A program made the translations under genes and the position numbers. Below are positions 12,550-25,673 of a stretch of DNA of 64,000 bases, in pieces; positions within the stretch are counted from its first letter, which is position 1, and every line of letters begins with the position of its first letter. Source of the DNA: Gordionus sp. m RMFG-2023 (taxonomy: Eukaryota > Nematomorpha > Gordioida > Chordodea > Parachordodidae); assembly GCF_954871325.1 (NCBI RefSeq), contig NC_088777.1, positions 45,237,366 to 45,301,365 of the forward strand, read 5' to 3'. Below the pieces are notes generated by a model that ran no database searches, was not told where the DNA came from, and saw nothing but the letters and a program-made list of their open reading frames with translations.

Positions 12550-13380
12550 CAGGAACGGAATTTAATAAGTCTAGGTTGTTTGTGGTGTGGTGTTAAGTAA
12601 AACAACTAGAGTGGGATGAGCATAGGCTGGGATAGGAGAGGAAAAGTAGGATGGAAATGGGTGGGTAAAAAATCTAACATTTGGAAATGTTTAGAAAAAG
12701 ATAGGGTACAAGTTTTCAATTATTTTAGGGATAGATAAGTTAGCAGATATATACCAAGAGACAATTCCACCATCTAAATATGAAGAACTTAAGAAGTAGG
12801 TTCGATTTATGTTTAATATCAAAAATAAAACTATGTAACCTTAAGCAATGAATGGAACAACTTTAAAAATCAAATCCTGGCATAGCTATTATAAATGTAG
12901 TCTAAATATTCAGGGTACTTTGAATAAACAAAAAGAACAACATGGTTTTCTTTGATAGTATTAAATGCGTTTCTAAAGTCGCGTTTTAAAAATAGTTGGT
13001 CATGAGATCTCCATTGATACCAAATCTCATTGGATTGAGTTTTAAAAAATAGGAAAGAATCTATAATTCTTGAACATTAGATTATAAATATAATTTACCT
13101 ATAGTTAGACTAAATTCCGATGGAGATGATGCCACTAACTTTTTCTGAGAGCTATAAGCCGGGCATCATATAAGATAAGGATAATTAAGATGGGAATATT
13201 TATATTTAAGGCGATATTGAGAAATTTATACTTTTTTAATAAGAATAATAACTTGTGGGAATAATAATATCTTAGAAATATATAGCTCTGATTATAGGCG
13301 TACGCTATATTAGGGGGGGGGGGTGAGGCGCTTGTATTTCTCTAAAAGGAAGAATTTATATTCCAGGTCTTTGGCTATTT
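12550..13380 (-). mobile_element. Decayed LINE reverse transcriptase, copy near gene 2
   Basis: On the minus strand near 12,985-12,870 the motif LKRDFRNAFNTIKENHVVLF and then YIYNSYARI appear, a clear non-LTR reverse transcriptase signature (family form LDFKNAFNTL...YNSYA). The CPAYSSQKKLV block seen near gene 1 is also recognisable at about 13,160-13,120. It is more decayed downstream. It is positioned 3' of gene copy 2, exactly as the related LINE lies 3' of copies 1, 3 and 4. Confidence 0.75.
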
Positions 13381-14185
13381 CACATATTTTAAATAATAAT
13401 TTTGAGTTTTCACCTTTATTTAATATAAAAAAGCTTCTTTTTTTTCTTTAAAAATTTTAATTTAAAATAATTTTTACATATAAAAGCGACATTTTGAGAA
13501 AGGATTTTATATAAATGACCAATTAATAATTCATTTTTATATAATTATTCATTTTTATTGGTATTTAAAATCAATTATTTGAATTAGAATATAGTTTTTA
13601 TTCGGATTTGAATAAATAAATTATTTACTATTGGCATTTGTTATTCGAATCAAATTATTCGAAATCTAATTTTCAATTTGTTTTTAAAAATAACATTATA
13701 TAACTTATATTAATAAACAACCGACATAAAAATAAATTATTTAAAATTTCAAAAAATCCATCCTATTTAAAATATATCCAATATTTCTTCTTAAAAAATA
13801 TAAATTTAATAAACTGACATCCTTTCTATATTTATGCAAGAAAGAAGGTAAAGAAACAATAAAAGAACGAAAGAAAGATAGAAAAGTGATATACATATAC
13901 CATTCCAGATACATCATAAATTTAAATAAAAATGCGTTATACAGAAAATTTTTTTTGTAATATTTATAGATTATAAGGGCGATATTGTAAAATTCTGCAA
14001 ATTCTTATTTTGAGACCTAAGTCCGGCCCGAACCTAAATTTTTATTTTAAATTATAATTAAACATATTTTATTAAAAATTAAATTAAATATAAAAAAAAT
14101 TACTAATAGCTTTTGTCCTCATCCCACAAAAATATTAATTATCATTTTATTTTTAACCTAGAATCCTACCCAATATTTTAAAAAA

Positions 14186-17100
14186 TTAGTGTTTAACGGG
14201 ATACCTGGAAATATTATTGCCGGAGCCCGATTCAACTAGCGAGACATTAGGAAAGTGTTCGTCAGGGTAACTCAAATTTTTTGAAAATTGGAAAAATATA
14301 CGGTTAGAATTTTGGCTATATAACCCGGGCTTATTTTTGAACACGGTGTAAACTTTGATTACGTATTCATCCATATATTTGAATGGTATATTGAGGTTAA
14401 TTCTTTTGGTATTCTATAGAATATTTTTTTTTTATAAAATGTTTATTATTATCATATAATGAGTATGATTAAAAAAACAATATTCATTTACTTTGTATTA
14501 ATAGCATAGGGATTGAACTATTAAATTATTTTTCAATTCACATTAGCATAGTATAAGTATATTATATTATGCAATCTCTATAGACATGAAAATTAAAAGA
14601 AATAAAATGTTATATTTTTTTAGAATTATTACTAAGGCTTTATATTGGTCAATTTATAATTTTTTTTTTAAATTCAATAATTCTTTATTTTTTTCCATTC
14701 AATAAACCTTATCGAAATATTTTTTTTCAATTAGTTCATTGTTCCTTTCCAAAAGAAATTGAAAGGAATCAATTTCATTCCTAGATGTGGTCGTATCCAA
14801 GTTCACAGCCAATGAATAAGATAAGTTCGGCAATTTCATTAATGTTTGCCATTGAATTGATGGAATGGATGGGTAATGGTCTAAAAAAGGAAATGAAATA
14901 AACTTATAAATCTTTATTAAATTATTAATACCTAATACTTTGAAATCTTTTTGTCCGTTATCTAATATTAATCAACAAATTTGCATTTAATATATAGAAT
15001 TCGTTAAAATAATTATAAATAAAATGTCATTTTTATAATTTTAAGAAAATATTCCCAATTTCCATACCATGAATTAAATACATTAATTAAACGTTAATGC
15101 ATATTTATTAGATATCTGCTGCCAATTATTAAAAATATGGATTCTTTCGGGCTGAACAATTTATGCATAAATTATCAGACAGGGCCTTGCAAATCTTTGA
15201 TTTTTTTAAAGTTTTAATTGGTCATTTTGGGTATTAAATTTTTTTTCCTTTTTTTTTGAATATCAAGTTAATGTTTTGATTTTGATTAATAATATTTGAA
15301 CCTAAATTATCTTACTATACTAAATATAAATAATAACACTAATTTCACAAAAAATTAAACAATTTATTTATGATCAGATTGCAAATGCACATTACAGAAA
15401 CATTATTCAAACACAATTGATTTTTAAAAAGGTTTCGTAAAAAGAATAAGATAGCCATCGAGAGATATAAACGCCTTGAATGACATGGGGAAGATAAAAA
15501 TAATTAGATATCAATATTTTATATGTAATTATCGGATAATTCATTAAAATAGTTTTAACAGGCCAAGGTGCACTTTTATATAATTTTAACGGGCCATACC
15601 TGGCTGGCTCTTAATAAAATTTAATAAAAAAAATTAAGTGGATCTGGCTGGGTAAAAATTAAACGGGCAGGACAACTTAGAAAAAAATTATTAGCGAACT
15701 GAAATAACCTGGCTGAGCTTGGCTTTGCAGATGTCTAATTTTAATTTTATTGTAAAAATATTGGAAAATTTTTTAAGTAAACGTCATAATTATAAATACT
15801 TTATATCTTACATATATTGGACCGTAGGGCAAATGAGTCCAACCCAATTTACATAAATAATTAAATATGAGTGAATTTTATATTAAAAATGTTGTAATTT
15901 TAGATGAAAACGAAAAATGTCCTATTCAAATTAGAAAAATTAATACGATATTATTATAAACTATGTAAATGAAGGAAAGATATATATATGAGATTTTGTG
16001 GATATAATTAAACTTTTAGTTTTCTTACTTTTTTTGATAATTCTTTAATTTTTAGTTTTCTTTTTAATTTTATTATCCTTTATAATGTTATGAATATATT
16101 TCACTTTATAATTTATTATTTTATAATTAATAGAGATAATACCATAAATTATGTTATTATTTTAAATTTCATAGTAATTATTTTATTAGCTATTTTTATT
16201 TAGATTTCACAATTCAATAGTGGTGTTGAAGAGTGGACGCGTTCCTGGGCCACTAGGAAATTTTAATCTAATGTCAGGCAATGGTTACTTGAGGACAAGT
16301 AGTGTTGTGACAACATTCTAATGCTAATCCAAATATAAAAGAGTAAGAATAATATTTAGAGAAATGTAATAAAAATTTAAAGGATGTAATATTTTTTTTT
16401 TAAAAAAGAAGAAAATTTATCGTTTAAAATTAGATTTACAGACGTATATTAAAGAAAGAGATTATTTCATGCTATCTCAGTTAGATCTCAGGTAGCATTC
16501 ATGGTAGATAAGATACAAAGATGTTTGTGTTATAGTTATTTAAAGGGATAATTTATGAAATTTATAACAGAAGTCACTGGTAAACTTAGAAACCAATTGA
16601 ATCTAATTTAGACTATAAGATATTTTATATTTTAAAATTATTATAGTTATTAAATAATTGATCACTGGAGATAAGGATAAAGAAAGAGGAAAATTGGGGA
16701 GAATAAATAAATTTAATTGTAAAAATATAGTATAATTTAAAATGTGCGAAGATTAAGATTAAGGACTGAAACTAATACAAATAGTTTAGTTAAAAGATTC
16801 TATAATTTAAAGATTCGGAGAATAAGATTAGAGACTAAGAGGAATATAAATTTTTATTAGAAAAGATGTCGATATTGTAATTATATTCTTATTAAAAATT
16901 TGCGTTTAACTTTTATTTTAAGGGCTGCGATAAAACAGCTTCAATGATCTGATATGTGAATAAGATACTCATAAGTTCATAATATTTAGCAAAATATTAA
17001 GTTGTTAATTAACCAAAATCTTCGTAAAGAGAAACCGTTTTCATCATTAGAAAGTTCATGTTGCAATCGAGCTCAATTAGAGATCGGATTTTTATTTTGG

Positions 17101-19449
17101 ATCATTATTAAGCTATGAGATCAATTATACAACGTTCTTCTAATAATTGCAGGAAGAAAAACATGCTTTAAAAATATGTCAATTACTTTTCAAAAACGGG
17201 TGTGCGAAACTAATAATGATTAGATTTCATTGGTTGTTTAGAAACGTGGGTGTGAAAACCTGATGATTAGTGTTCAGTGGTTGTTCAACAACGTGGGTGC
17301 GAAAACTTTAATGATTAGATTTCATTCATTTTTTAACAATGTGTGTGTGAAAAGAGAGATATATATTTCTAGTTTTTTTTAACAACGGATGTGAGTTGTG
17401 TAAAGGAAAGGAAATAAAAGCGCATTGAATTTTTAAAAATGCACATTTATTTTTGTAAATAAATTTAAAATTAAGAAATTTTTAGATTAAAGATAATCAA
17501 AAGAATTTTAGATTTAAACTCAGCTAGCTTAGATATGGGACAAAAGATGATGATCAAGATAGCTAAAGGATGATATGCAAAGGGTTCAATAAAGATAAGG
17601 GTCAAGGCCATTGAGGGTAAAGGAATGGTAGAATTTGACACAATTATATAAATTATTTAGTATTATTTTGAATATGTATTATTTATTTAAGATTTAGAGA
17701 AACAAAAGTAAGCAAATATTATATGAATTAAAAATTAGTTTAGAGGAGATAACCTAAGATATTAAGATGAAGTTAATAAATTTGTTATATTGGATGATGT
17801 ATTTTAAATTTAAGAAATAATGTAAGAAAAAGTGATATAATTTCAGAAGTTATAAAGGGTAAATTAGATTATTTTAGGTAGAAATAGATCAGATACCATT
17901 ACCTAAGACCTTAAGACAAAGATTAGGTAAGGATTTAGCGAAATGTAAATATAAAAATTTTCAAAATGAAAATAATAAAATATCTACATCTCCTTCTATT
18001 TTTTTCAATTTTAAAAATCGTTCTTTTTTTTGAGCATATTAAATAAATTTTGACTGAGATGTTTCTAATGATGAATTATCGAAATAAATTTAATTTAATA
18101 AAAAATATTATTTTACACTTAAAAAATTTTAGAATTGAATAATCTTCTGAAGCTTGTAATCCAGTTAAAGTTGTTATTCTAATAAAATAATGTTTTGTTT
18201 CTTCCAAGTGGTGTACTAGAAATTCATTCTAAGAAAAAAGAAATTATTATTATAAACCAAAAATAAAATACAATAAACCCTCGATATAATATTTCCATTG
18301 ACATAATAAGCATCTCCATTAGTTACTTCATAAACTTTGTATGAAAAGGCGTGATTGGGATATTTATCATTTAATTCATGAAAGGCTCTAGGATTTGTAA
18401 AAGTGGCTTTTACTGAATACAGTCTATGATAGTTACCCTTAGATTCATCGTGTTCTAAATCGACCGGAACAATTTCAACGTCTTGAACAGAAAAGCGATG
18501 TGTTTCTATAAAATTATTTAAAAAATTATTATTAATATTGAATATAAAATCCGAAATGTAAATTTAACGTCATTTTTTTGGTCAATGTATTAATTTCAAA
18601 TTTAAATTATTTTTTGAGCCTGAAAAAAATATGATTTTTCCAGAAATGTATATTCCATAATATTTAGGAAAATTTACTGTCTCTAGAAATTTTTTTTATC
18701 AACATTTAAAAGTAAATATTAATGGAAGTTCTTTATATAAACAAAACAATTGAGTTTGTCGAGATAAATTAGTATAGAAATCATATATACTTATATGTAT
18801 ATTTTATTTTTCATAAACACTCCCATTATTTTTTTAAATCTAACCTTAGATGCAGATTTTAAAAACATGAATATAAATATGGATATGCCTAAAATTTATA
18901 TATGTCATAGGGATGTAGCCTTTATTATAAGGTGACATTTTGGCTTAGAAACGGAATAAATTTCTGCCCCTTGCTAGCTCTTTACGAGAGTTATACTGTA
19001 ATTTAAACAGAAGACTTAAAAGAATATAAACTAATGAATATTCTTTTTTTTAGGATCCATTTTAAAATGAGGGTAGGATCAAATTAGTCATTTATTGATT
19101 TCAAATAATTATTTACAATTATATATACTAAAATATGATTTCAATATTTTGCGAGTTTATGCTTAATAAATGACATAAGAATATTATAAATTATTCTATT
19201 ATTTTAATTTTATATGGGTGGGGTTAGTATAAATTATTTTTAAATATTATATGGTAGATAAGGTATTATAATATCCAAAAGTCTTATAACAAATTCAAAT
19301 GACTTTAAATAAAATGGAGATCTAATATAAGGTATAAATTTAGAATATTGCTTTTTACCACATGCTTCGATGTCAGGAAGTTGCATATAGCCACCATCAA
19401 CTCTGAAAATGTTTGTTATAAAATAAACTATAGCAATAAAATTTTTCAT
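14186..19449 (-). CDS. Secreted two-domain FN3-like protein, copy 2 (complete)
   Basis: Five minus-strand exons: 19,359-19,449, 18,279-18,505, 18,117-18,228, 14,708-14,880 and 14,186-14,413. They sum to 831 nt, an uninterrupted 276-residue protein. All introns are GT-AG; intron 2 is only 50 bp and intron 3 is 3.2 kb. Residues 1-19 (MKNFIAIVYFITNIFRVDG) form a signal peptide, with no later membrane segment, so the product is probably secreted. Residues ~31-143 form beta-rich domain 1, with AFSYKVYEVTNG and HYFIRITTLTG strands. Residues ~144-255 form domain 2, with YSLAVNLDT, FQFLLERNNELI and YVIKVYTVF. A short acidic/Ser-Gly tail follows. There is one Cys (position 30). The pattern resembles paired fibronectin-III domains; the family itself is unrecognised. 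AATAAA lies about 30 nt past the stop. Confidence 0.8.
15555..15870. repeat. Old repeat in intron 3 of copy 2
   Basis: This is a diverged counterpart of 7,200-7,500, from AGGCCAAGGTGCACTTTTAT to the ATATTGGACCGTAGGGC block. It contains no open coding frame and is part of the shared paralogous unit. Confidence 0.45.
16205..16330 (+). pseudogene. Exon-like plus-strand segment inside intron 3
   Basis: After a pyrimidine/AT stretch ending TTTAG, the plus strand encodes a short open run including VLKSGRVPGPLGNFNLMSG and then NGYL. The counterpart at 56,632-56,770 encodes VLKSECVPGLLGNFSLMLG and NGYLGTKSVV. Conservation between two otherwise diverged introns, with an acceptor-like start, suggests a terminal exon of an old gene or transposon running opposite to the secreted gene. 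The two copies differ in frame near the end. No family was recognised. Confidence 0.3.
17205..17355. repeat. ~48-bp tandem repeat, three units
   Basis: Units of 47-48 bp share ATGATTAGATTTCATTGGTT, then an AACGTGGGTGTGAAAAC ending. A related three-unit array is at 56,885-57,035 in the paralogous intron. There the unit is exactly 48 bp, so it reads as a 16-residue repeat on the plus strand. Confidence 0.75.
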
Positions 19450-19569
19450 TTTTTTGAAGAGTAAAACTAAATTTTCCAATTTAAAATTTTTGTGATAATA
19501 TAAAAAATATAATATGGTTATTTAAATGCCTAATTTATTTAAATTTAAACATATGATATTTTTTAGTAT

Positions 19570-19935
19570 TTAATTAACTCCTGCAAGTAATGCAAATAGT
19601 TTGCCAAACCAAATAAACCTAATCAGAAAAAACAAGTATGAAGGTTAATTTTAGCTTTAAATATCATTTAGTTTGATATATAGGGCAGTATTCGATCAAT
19701 ATTAGTCTATTAAAATAAACAATCATTACATTTGCCTTTATTTATAACAAAAATAACCTTAACAAAATTTAAACGACCTATATTCTAGAGTTTGTTGTCA
19801 ACATCAGAAATAGTTTTTGTGAGGGCAAATAGAAAAAAACTTTTACGGTAAATGCTACAGTTATTTGAATGATTGGACTTTTTAGAAATCAATTACAAAC
19901 TTCACATAATAGTCATAAAGTATTATAGGTAGAGA
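19570..19935 (-). promoter_or_regulatory. Conserved upstream block of copy 2, promoter candidate
   Basis: Same block as 10,790-11,210 and 60,250-60,735, with a minus-strand TATATATCAA at about 19,683-19,674, roughly 230 bp before the ATG. Similarity to the other copies stops abruptly at about 19,936, where an inserted element begins. Confidence 0.4.
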
Positions 19936-20930
19936 CAGGTGCGTACGTAGAAATTTGGTCTGGGGGGGGGGGATACTAAAATTTTTTAAGAAATATTATT
20001 GTTATTTAAAAATATCAAGCATAAATTTATTAGGACTAATAACTATTTCTAATACACAATTTAAAATTAATATGAATTATAAAAAATTATATATATATAT
20101 ACAAGCATATAAATAACTATAAAATAAATGTAAATTAAAAAAAATATTAAACGGATATAACTGGAAACATAGTATAAAATAAATGTGAATTAATAAATAT
20201 AAAGTGAATATAACCACCATATGAATCACTTAAATGACCCAAAATAGAATTTTCAATTTATATATTATAAAAAATTTAAATGTTGGAAATATAAATTAAT
20301 ACATAAAAAGATCCTTAGGAATAATTGTATTTTGTATATAAATTATTTACAATGTGAAATCCAATCTTCCTTTTTTCAATTATTTCATTATTGTTTAGCG
20401 TCAGATGCCTATGAATATAAAATCCAAACCATTCAATCTAGTTTCAGAAGTTGTACATCTTAGGTATGTTTTTCAGAGACCAACAGGCCCGCCCCCCGGG
20501 CTGAATCGTATTTAAATTTTTTAAATATACCCGGGCAGGGCCGAAGCCTGAATTTTTTTTAAAAAAAATATCCAGGCCGGGCTGTATATTTTAAAACCAA
20601 ATATTTTAAATCGTCATTATTAGTTATAAAAATCAAGAATAAATATAATTTATTTAAAATATCCGGGCCGGGCCCGAAAATTTTATTTAAAAAAAGCCGG
20701 GCCGGGCCGAAAAATATCTGAAAAAAAGTTACCTCTTCAGGGCTTTGTTTTTATTCTTAAAAAAGAGAATATTCTCTCATTAGTTTACTAATGGGAAGAG
20801 TTGCTAATATATATAACCATTTTAATACATTGGGAAAATAATGAAAGCATCCATAGCATTTTTTGGGACTATATCAACTATAATTAATCTTTTGAACATA
20901 GTTATTTAACTAATAAGGCATTATAAGCAG
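19936..20930. other. Inserted repeat DNA with CAGGTGCGTACGTAG end and GC-rich units
   Basis: Paralogy with the upstream regions of copies 1 and 4 ends at CAGGTGCGTACGTAG, a plausible transposon terminus followed by a G run. I could not find the opposite end. From about 20,485 to 20,730 there are repeated CCGGGCCGGGCC-type motifs spaced by AT-rich DNA, also hinted at near 5,560 and 14,010. No gene is supported. Confidence 0.5.
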
Positions 20931-21090
20931 GGTTTCGAACCGTTAAGTATAGCGGTTCTCGTTTCGGTTTTTAGCTTAAAATTTTATAAAGGATTTGTTC
21001 CATTTCGGTTTTTTTGAAAAAATTCATATCGGTTCGTTTCGGTTTATAATTTATAACAGTTCTTCTTGGTTTGTTCCGGTTTTTATTAAT
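20930..21090. repeat. Degenerate GGTTCGGTTT-rich repeat
   Basis: Repeated GGTTC / CGGTTT motifs in the same orientation occur here and again at about 26,445-26,595, on either side of the LTR-retrotransposon nest. They may be subterminal repeats of one older element into which the LTR elements inserted, but no matching target duplication was found. Confidence 0.45.
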
Positions 21091-21848
21091 TTGATTTTTT
21101 AAAAAATTAATTATAAACCATATATATATATTGATCTTAGAGAAAAATCATTTTAATTTATATTTTTATAATTTCTTATTTAATTTAACCATGGCAATCT
21201 AATATATATTTTTATTTAACTTAGTAAATATAAATTAGACAAATTATATTTTTTTTATTTCATAAATAAATAAGATAAAAACAAACATGCGCAAATACAA
21301 CGAGGAATAAAATAACGCATAAATATAATGGAATTTATATTATTTAAGTTTAAAAAGAGAATTAGAACGGATAACTAAAATATTTTATAATATTTCACGA
21401 TTTAATTTAGTTATCTGCCAAGAGAGTATAAACTTAAGGCTAGAAAATGCTATTTCTAAGAATACCTGTGTAACTGGAACTTCTAGCTCAAATATAGCTA
21501 ACTTATAAAGTTCTGCATATTAGACTTTACATTTTCCCAATAAAACGATTAGTATCTTTTTCTAATCTCTCTATATTATCAAATGACAGAATTATATATT
21601 CTATTTCCATACATATAATTTTCTCCCTGTGAATTATTCTTGTTAAGGCTTTCAAGCGACTTTAATAAATCTTCAAAATCATCATCTTAATTATCTTTTG
21701 AATGTAAACATGTCACCATAGTACCTAGAATTCCAATATTCTGATTATTTAAACTTTGTATCAAGTTCCAAGTTTTAAAAAGAAGTTTTTTGGCTATTGC
21801 CTTTTCTTCAAATGTTAAAAATAGGTACTTGATTTTGATGTTAGTTAT

Positions 21849-22256
21849 TGTTAAATATAAGTAACAATTTTATTAATGGATTTTTTTATTGTAGATGACT
21901 TAATGCTAGAAACGTTATATTACATATTATATATTTAATATTAAATTGATGTTTGAAACGATATATAAAATGATTTTTATTTAATATTAAATTGATGTTA
22001 ATTTTGTATATATACCAAGATGAACATGATTAAGTTTTACCTTTTTTTAATCTTTTTGGAAAATAAAGAATATTATTTAATTTATACTACATATTGTAAA
22101 ATTAGATTTGCTCTAAGTAAATTATTTAAAATTGAGATATTCCTAATCCTCACGGATTCCATATTCTACAATTGATGCTATATTTTTAACCTTCAATCTT
22201 CCGTATTTATTCAATACAATCGCCCCCAATTCTTTTTATACCTTTTCGCTAGTCCA
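21849..22256 (+). mobile_element. LTR of a Ty3/Gypsy-like fossil, solo-type copy
   Basis: This 408-bp repeat starts TGTTAAATATAAGTAAC and ends CGCTAGTCCA, with TG...CA ends. TTAT flanks it on both sides, which would be a 4-bp target duplication. Related LTRs are at 22,378-23,412 (minus) and 25,674-26,080 (plus). It looks like a solo LTR from an old element. Confidence 0.7.
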
Positions 22257-22377
22257 TTATTTTGAATAGTTTATATTTTTTTTGTCGCTTCATCTACAAT
22301 ATTCTCCGCTAGAAATTTTAGATCCAATGTCTTCAATAATACCTTGATCTTTACATCATTCCTATCCTCCACCATAA

Positions 22378-23412
22378 TGGACTAGCGAAAAAAGTATAGA
22401 AAGAATTGGGGACGATTGTATTGAATAAATACGGAAGATTGAAGGTTAAGAATATAGCATCAATTGTAGAATATGGAATCCGTGAGGATTAGGAATATCT
22501 CAAATTTAAATAATTTACTTAGAGCAAATCTAATTTTACAATATGTAGTATATATTAAATATAGTTCTTTATTTTCCAAAAAGATAAAAAAAGGTAAAAC
22601 TTAATCATGTTCATCTTGGTATATATACAAAATTAACATCAATTTAATATTAAATAAAAATCATTGTATATAACGTTTCAAACATCAAATGGACTAGCGA
22701 TAAAGGTATAGAAAGAATTGGGGATGATTGTATTGAATAAATACGGAAGATTGAAGGTTAAGAATATAGCATCAATTGTAGTATATAGAATCCGTAAGGA
22801 TTAAGAATATCTCAATTTTAAATAATCTACTTACAAATCTAATTTTACAATATGTAGTATATATTAAATAAAGTTCTTTATTTTCCAAAAAGATAAAAAA
22901 AAGGTAAAACTTAATCATGTTCATCTTGGTATATATATAAAATTAACATCAATTTAATATTAAATAAAAATCATTGTATATATCGCTTCAAACATCAAAT
23001 GGACTAGCGATAAAGGTATAGAAAGAATTGGGGATGATTGTATTGAATAAATACGGAAGATTGAAGGTTAAGAATATAGCATCAATTGTCAAATATGGAA
23101 TCCATGAGGATTAGGAATATCTCAATTTTAAATAATCTACTTAGAGCAAATCTAATTTTACAATATGTAGTATATATTAAATTAAGTTCTTTATTTTCCA
23201 AAAAGATAAAAAAAAGGTAAGACTTAATCATGTTCATCTTGATATATATATATATAAAATTATCATCAATTTAATATTAAATAAAAATCATTGTATATAA
23301 CGTTTCAAACATCAATTTAATATTAAATAAATGTACTATAATATAACGTTTCTAGCCTTAAGTTTTCTACAATAAAAAAATCCATTAATAAAATTGTTAC
23401 TTATATTTAACA
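22378..23412 (-). mobile_element. Enlarged LTR in minus orientation with ~310-bp triplication
   Basis: In reverse orientation this spans the same LTR ends as 21,849-22,256 but is 1,035 bp long. A segment starting TGGACTAGCG is repeated at 22,378, 22,690 and 23,000, a period of about 310 bp. The sequence just beyond its inner end (22,377 leftward) is shared with that following the LTR at 25,674-26,080, consistent with internal element sequence. Fossil. Confidence 0.7.
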
Positions 23413-23559
23413 TACATCACCTCCAAAAAAAATAATAATAAAAAAATTAAGTAATGACAATACAATTGGTAATACGAAATAATTTTGAGAAAATCTCAAC
23501 TCAAAAATTTTTTTGGGGAATAAGTGACAAAAACACTCGCTTGACATGCGAGAGGTAAT

Positions 23560-23920
23560 TTAAATGTACTTTTATAATATTATCTGGGTCAGAGAATTAA
23601 TATGTAATAACTACATTCAATTTGTGAAATAGGGGAGGGGGAATGGAAGAAGACGTATTGTTATAAAATTGGTTTCTGTAATCTTGGGTCAGAGGATTCA
23701 TAAACAACCAATAATTGGGGGGGGGGGACAATTTTTGTCATAAAATTTGTTTCAATAATATTCTATAGGTCAGAGGATTAATTTTGCGAAGGGGGAAAGG
23801 GAAACATGTTGTGTTTTAAAAATTTTAAATAATATTGGGTCAGAGGATTAATATGCAACAAATAAATTAAATTTGTGAAGGGGGAAAACATGTATTGTTA
23901 TAAAATTTGTTTCATTATCT
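23560..23920. repeat. ~100-bp minisatellite, about four degenerate units
   Basis: GGGTCAGAGGATTAATATG-type cores occur four times at roughly 85-115-bp spacing. Each is followed by TTTGTGAAGGGGGAAA- and TTGTTATAAAATTTGTTTC-like blocks. G runs vary between units. It sits between the minus-strand LTR and the minus-strand integrase fragment, so it is probably 3' untranslated sequence of that fossil element. Confidence 0.65.
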
Positions 23921-24006
23921 AAAAAAAAATTAAACAATAATTACATATAGATAGAAAAAAAAAACTATAAAAATACTGATAAATTAGTGAATAATTGAAA
24001 ATCCAA

Positions 24007-24430
24007 TTAAAAACTTCTAATTTGATCTATGTGGACAACTACTATTTTATTATCTATTTGAATCTCCCATATAACATTGCTAATTCTCCCACTGACAATC
24101 CCTACACGCCACTCTTGATTGCTGCCCACCTTTACAAAAACAAAGTTACCTAAAGTTAACTCTCTAAAATGTATTCTTTTAAATTTAGCTCTATAATTAC
24201 AGTCATTGTCTCTTAAAAAACTCCACCTCCATTTCAAATCCCTTCCAAATAATATAAAAGCAGGGGATGATTTAGTTACCGAATGTGTGGTATTACGATA
24301 ATTTGATAAAACATCTTCTAATAATTTATCATCTCAGCCACATAATCTATAAATCATATTTTTTGCAGATCGTACCGCTCTTTCAGCCATACCATTTGAA
24401 GAAGGATGATGCAGGAGTATAAATATGTGT
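24007..24430 (-). mobile_element. Integrase C-terminal fragment of an LTR retrotransposon fossil
   Basis: On the minus strand the frame at 24,237-24,007 carries the integrase C-terminal beta-barrel pattern (LTLGNFVFVKVGS, EWRVGIVSGR, HIDQIRSF). The region just upstream on that strand resembles the end of an integrase core (AER- and NYRNT-like motifs). It is in the opposite orientation to the polymerase fragments immediately to the right, so at least two pieces or an inversion are present. Broken, with several breaks. Ty3/Gypsy-like. Confidence 0.7.
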
Positions 24431-24449
24431 TATACCTTTTTTTATTAAA

Positions 24450-25673
24450 AATTTTTTATGGAAAGATATTATTGGTGGCCTGGAGTGACTAAAGATATTA
24501 AAGAAAAGATTCATCCGATAAGTATCATGACTGAACCTAATAATAAGGATGAATTACATTATTGGCTGGGTCTTATGAATTATTATTCGAGATTTATAAG
24601 AGGTTTTTCTAAATTAGCAACTAATTTATATGAATTGCTTAAAAGGGGTAAAAATTTTCACTGGGGAGTTAATGAAAAAGCTAGTTTTTACGAGATTAGA
24701 TGTGTAATGCACCGGTGCTTGTGCATTATGATAGAAATAAGAATTTGTTTATTTCAACTGATGCTTCAAATAAAGGCATGGGTGCAGTTATTTCATGTAG
24801 AAGAAGATGGTCATGAAAGACCAATTAAATTTATGTCTAAAGCTTGGGCTGGTGCTGAAAAAGGTTATTCTATTATTGAGAAAGAAGGATTATCTATTTT
24901 TTTAGCTGTTAAGAAATAGAGGGAATATGTAGTGGAGAGAAAAATTAAGATTTTTACAGATCATAAACCTCTTGTTAATTTGTTTGGATCAGATCCAGTT
25001 AAACTATACAATATGTCTCCAAGGTTATAAAAATGGGCCTTTTGTTTAGCTGGATTTGATTTTGACATTTATTATAGGAGGGGTAAAGATCAGATCATTC
25101 CTAATGGGTTATCAAGGCTAATTGATAAAGATGTAGTGTGTTTTTTTAGTGTTGATGATTTTGAGAAAGATGTAATAATAATTAATAATTTAGATCTGAT
25201 AAAAAAAGAAACTTTGGTAGATACCGAATTAATAAGAGTTAAGAAATTCGTTTTGAATGGAGATGGAGATCATACGTAGATTAAAGGTTATAAGGCGTTG
25301 GGAAAATTGTTGAACATTAAGAATGATTATATTTTTAAGGGAGAACAAATTGTTGTTCCTCATAGTCTAAGAAAAGATTTTCTTAAATTGCTACATGAGG
25401 GTCATATTGGGTTGCTTAGGATGTTAGATACGATGGAAAGATATTTTTGGTGGCCAGGAGTGACTAAAGATATTAAAGAAATGATTTTTAGGTGCAACAT
25501 GTGTACGGTTAATGCGCCTAAATTACCGAAAGTTAAACAAAATTATTGGGTACAGCCAAACGTGCCATGGTACCGAGTTTATGTTGATCTTTTTAGTACG
25601 ATTAGAATTTTTATAGATTTGTAATGATTGATGGGTACTCTCGCTGGCTGGAGGTTATTAAGGTTAAGAACCA
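24450..25673 (+). mobile_element. Ty3/Gypsy-like RT-RNase H-integrase fossil
   Basis: Plus-strand fragments cover the end of reverse transcriptase (LMNYYSRFIRGFSKLATNLY), RNase H (SKAWAGAEKGYS, then IFTDHKPLVNLF) and the integrase zinc-binding region (LLHEGHIG, ERYFWWPGVTKDIKE, CNMC). The reading then reaches the start of the integrase core (DGYSRWLEV) and stops at the LTR beginning at 25,674. A second, separated piece of the integrase YWWPGVTKDIKE block lies at 24,458, before the reverse transcriptase part, so the element is rearranged. It is broken by several breaks and looks old. Confidence 0.85.

Noticed and set aside
22360-22378. tRNA primer-binding site after the LTR
   Set aside because: The sequence beyond the LTR contains TGGTGGAGGATAGG, which has the right form, but I cannot match it to a specific tRNA and it may be coding sequence.
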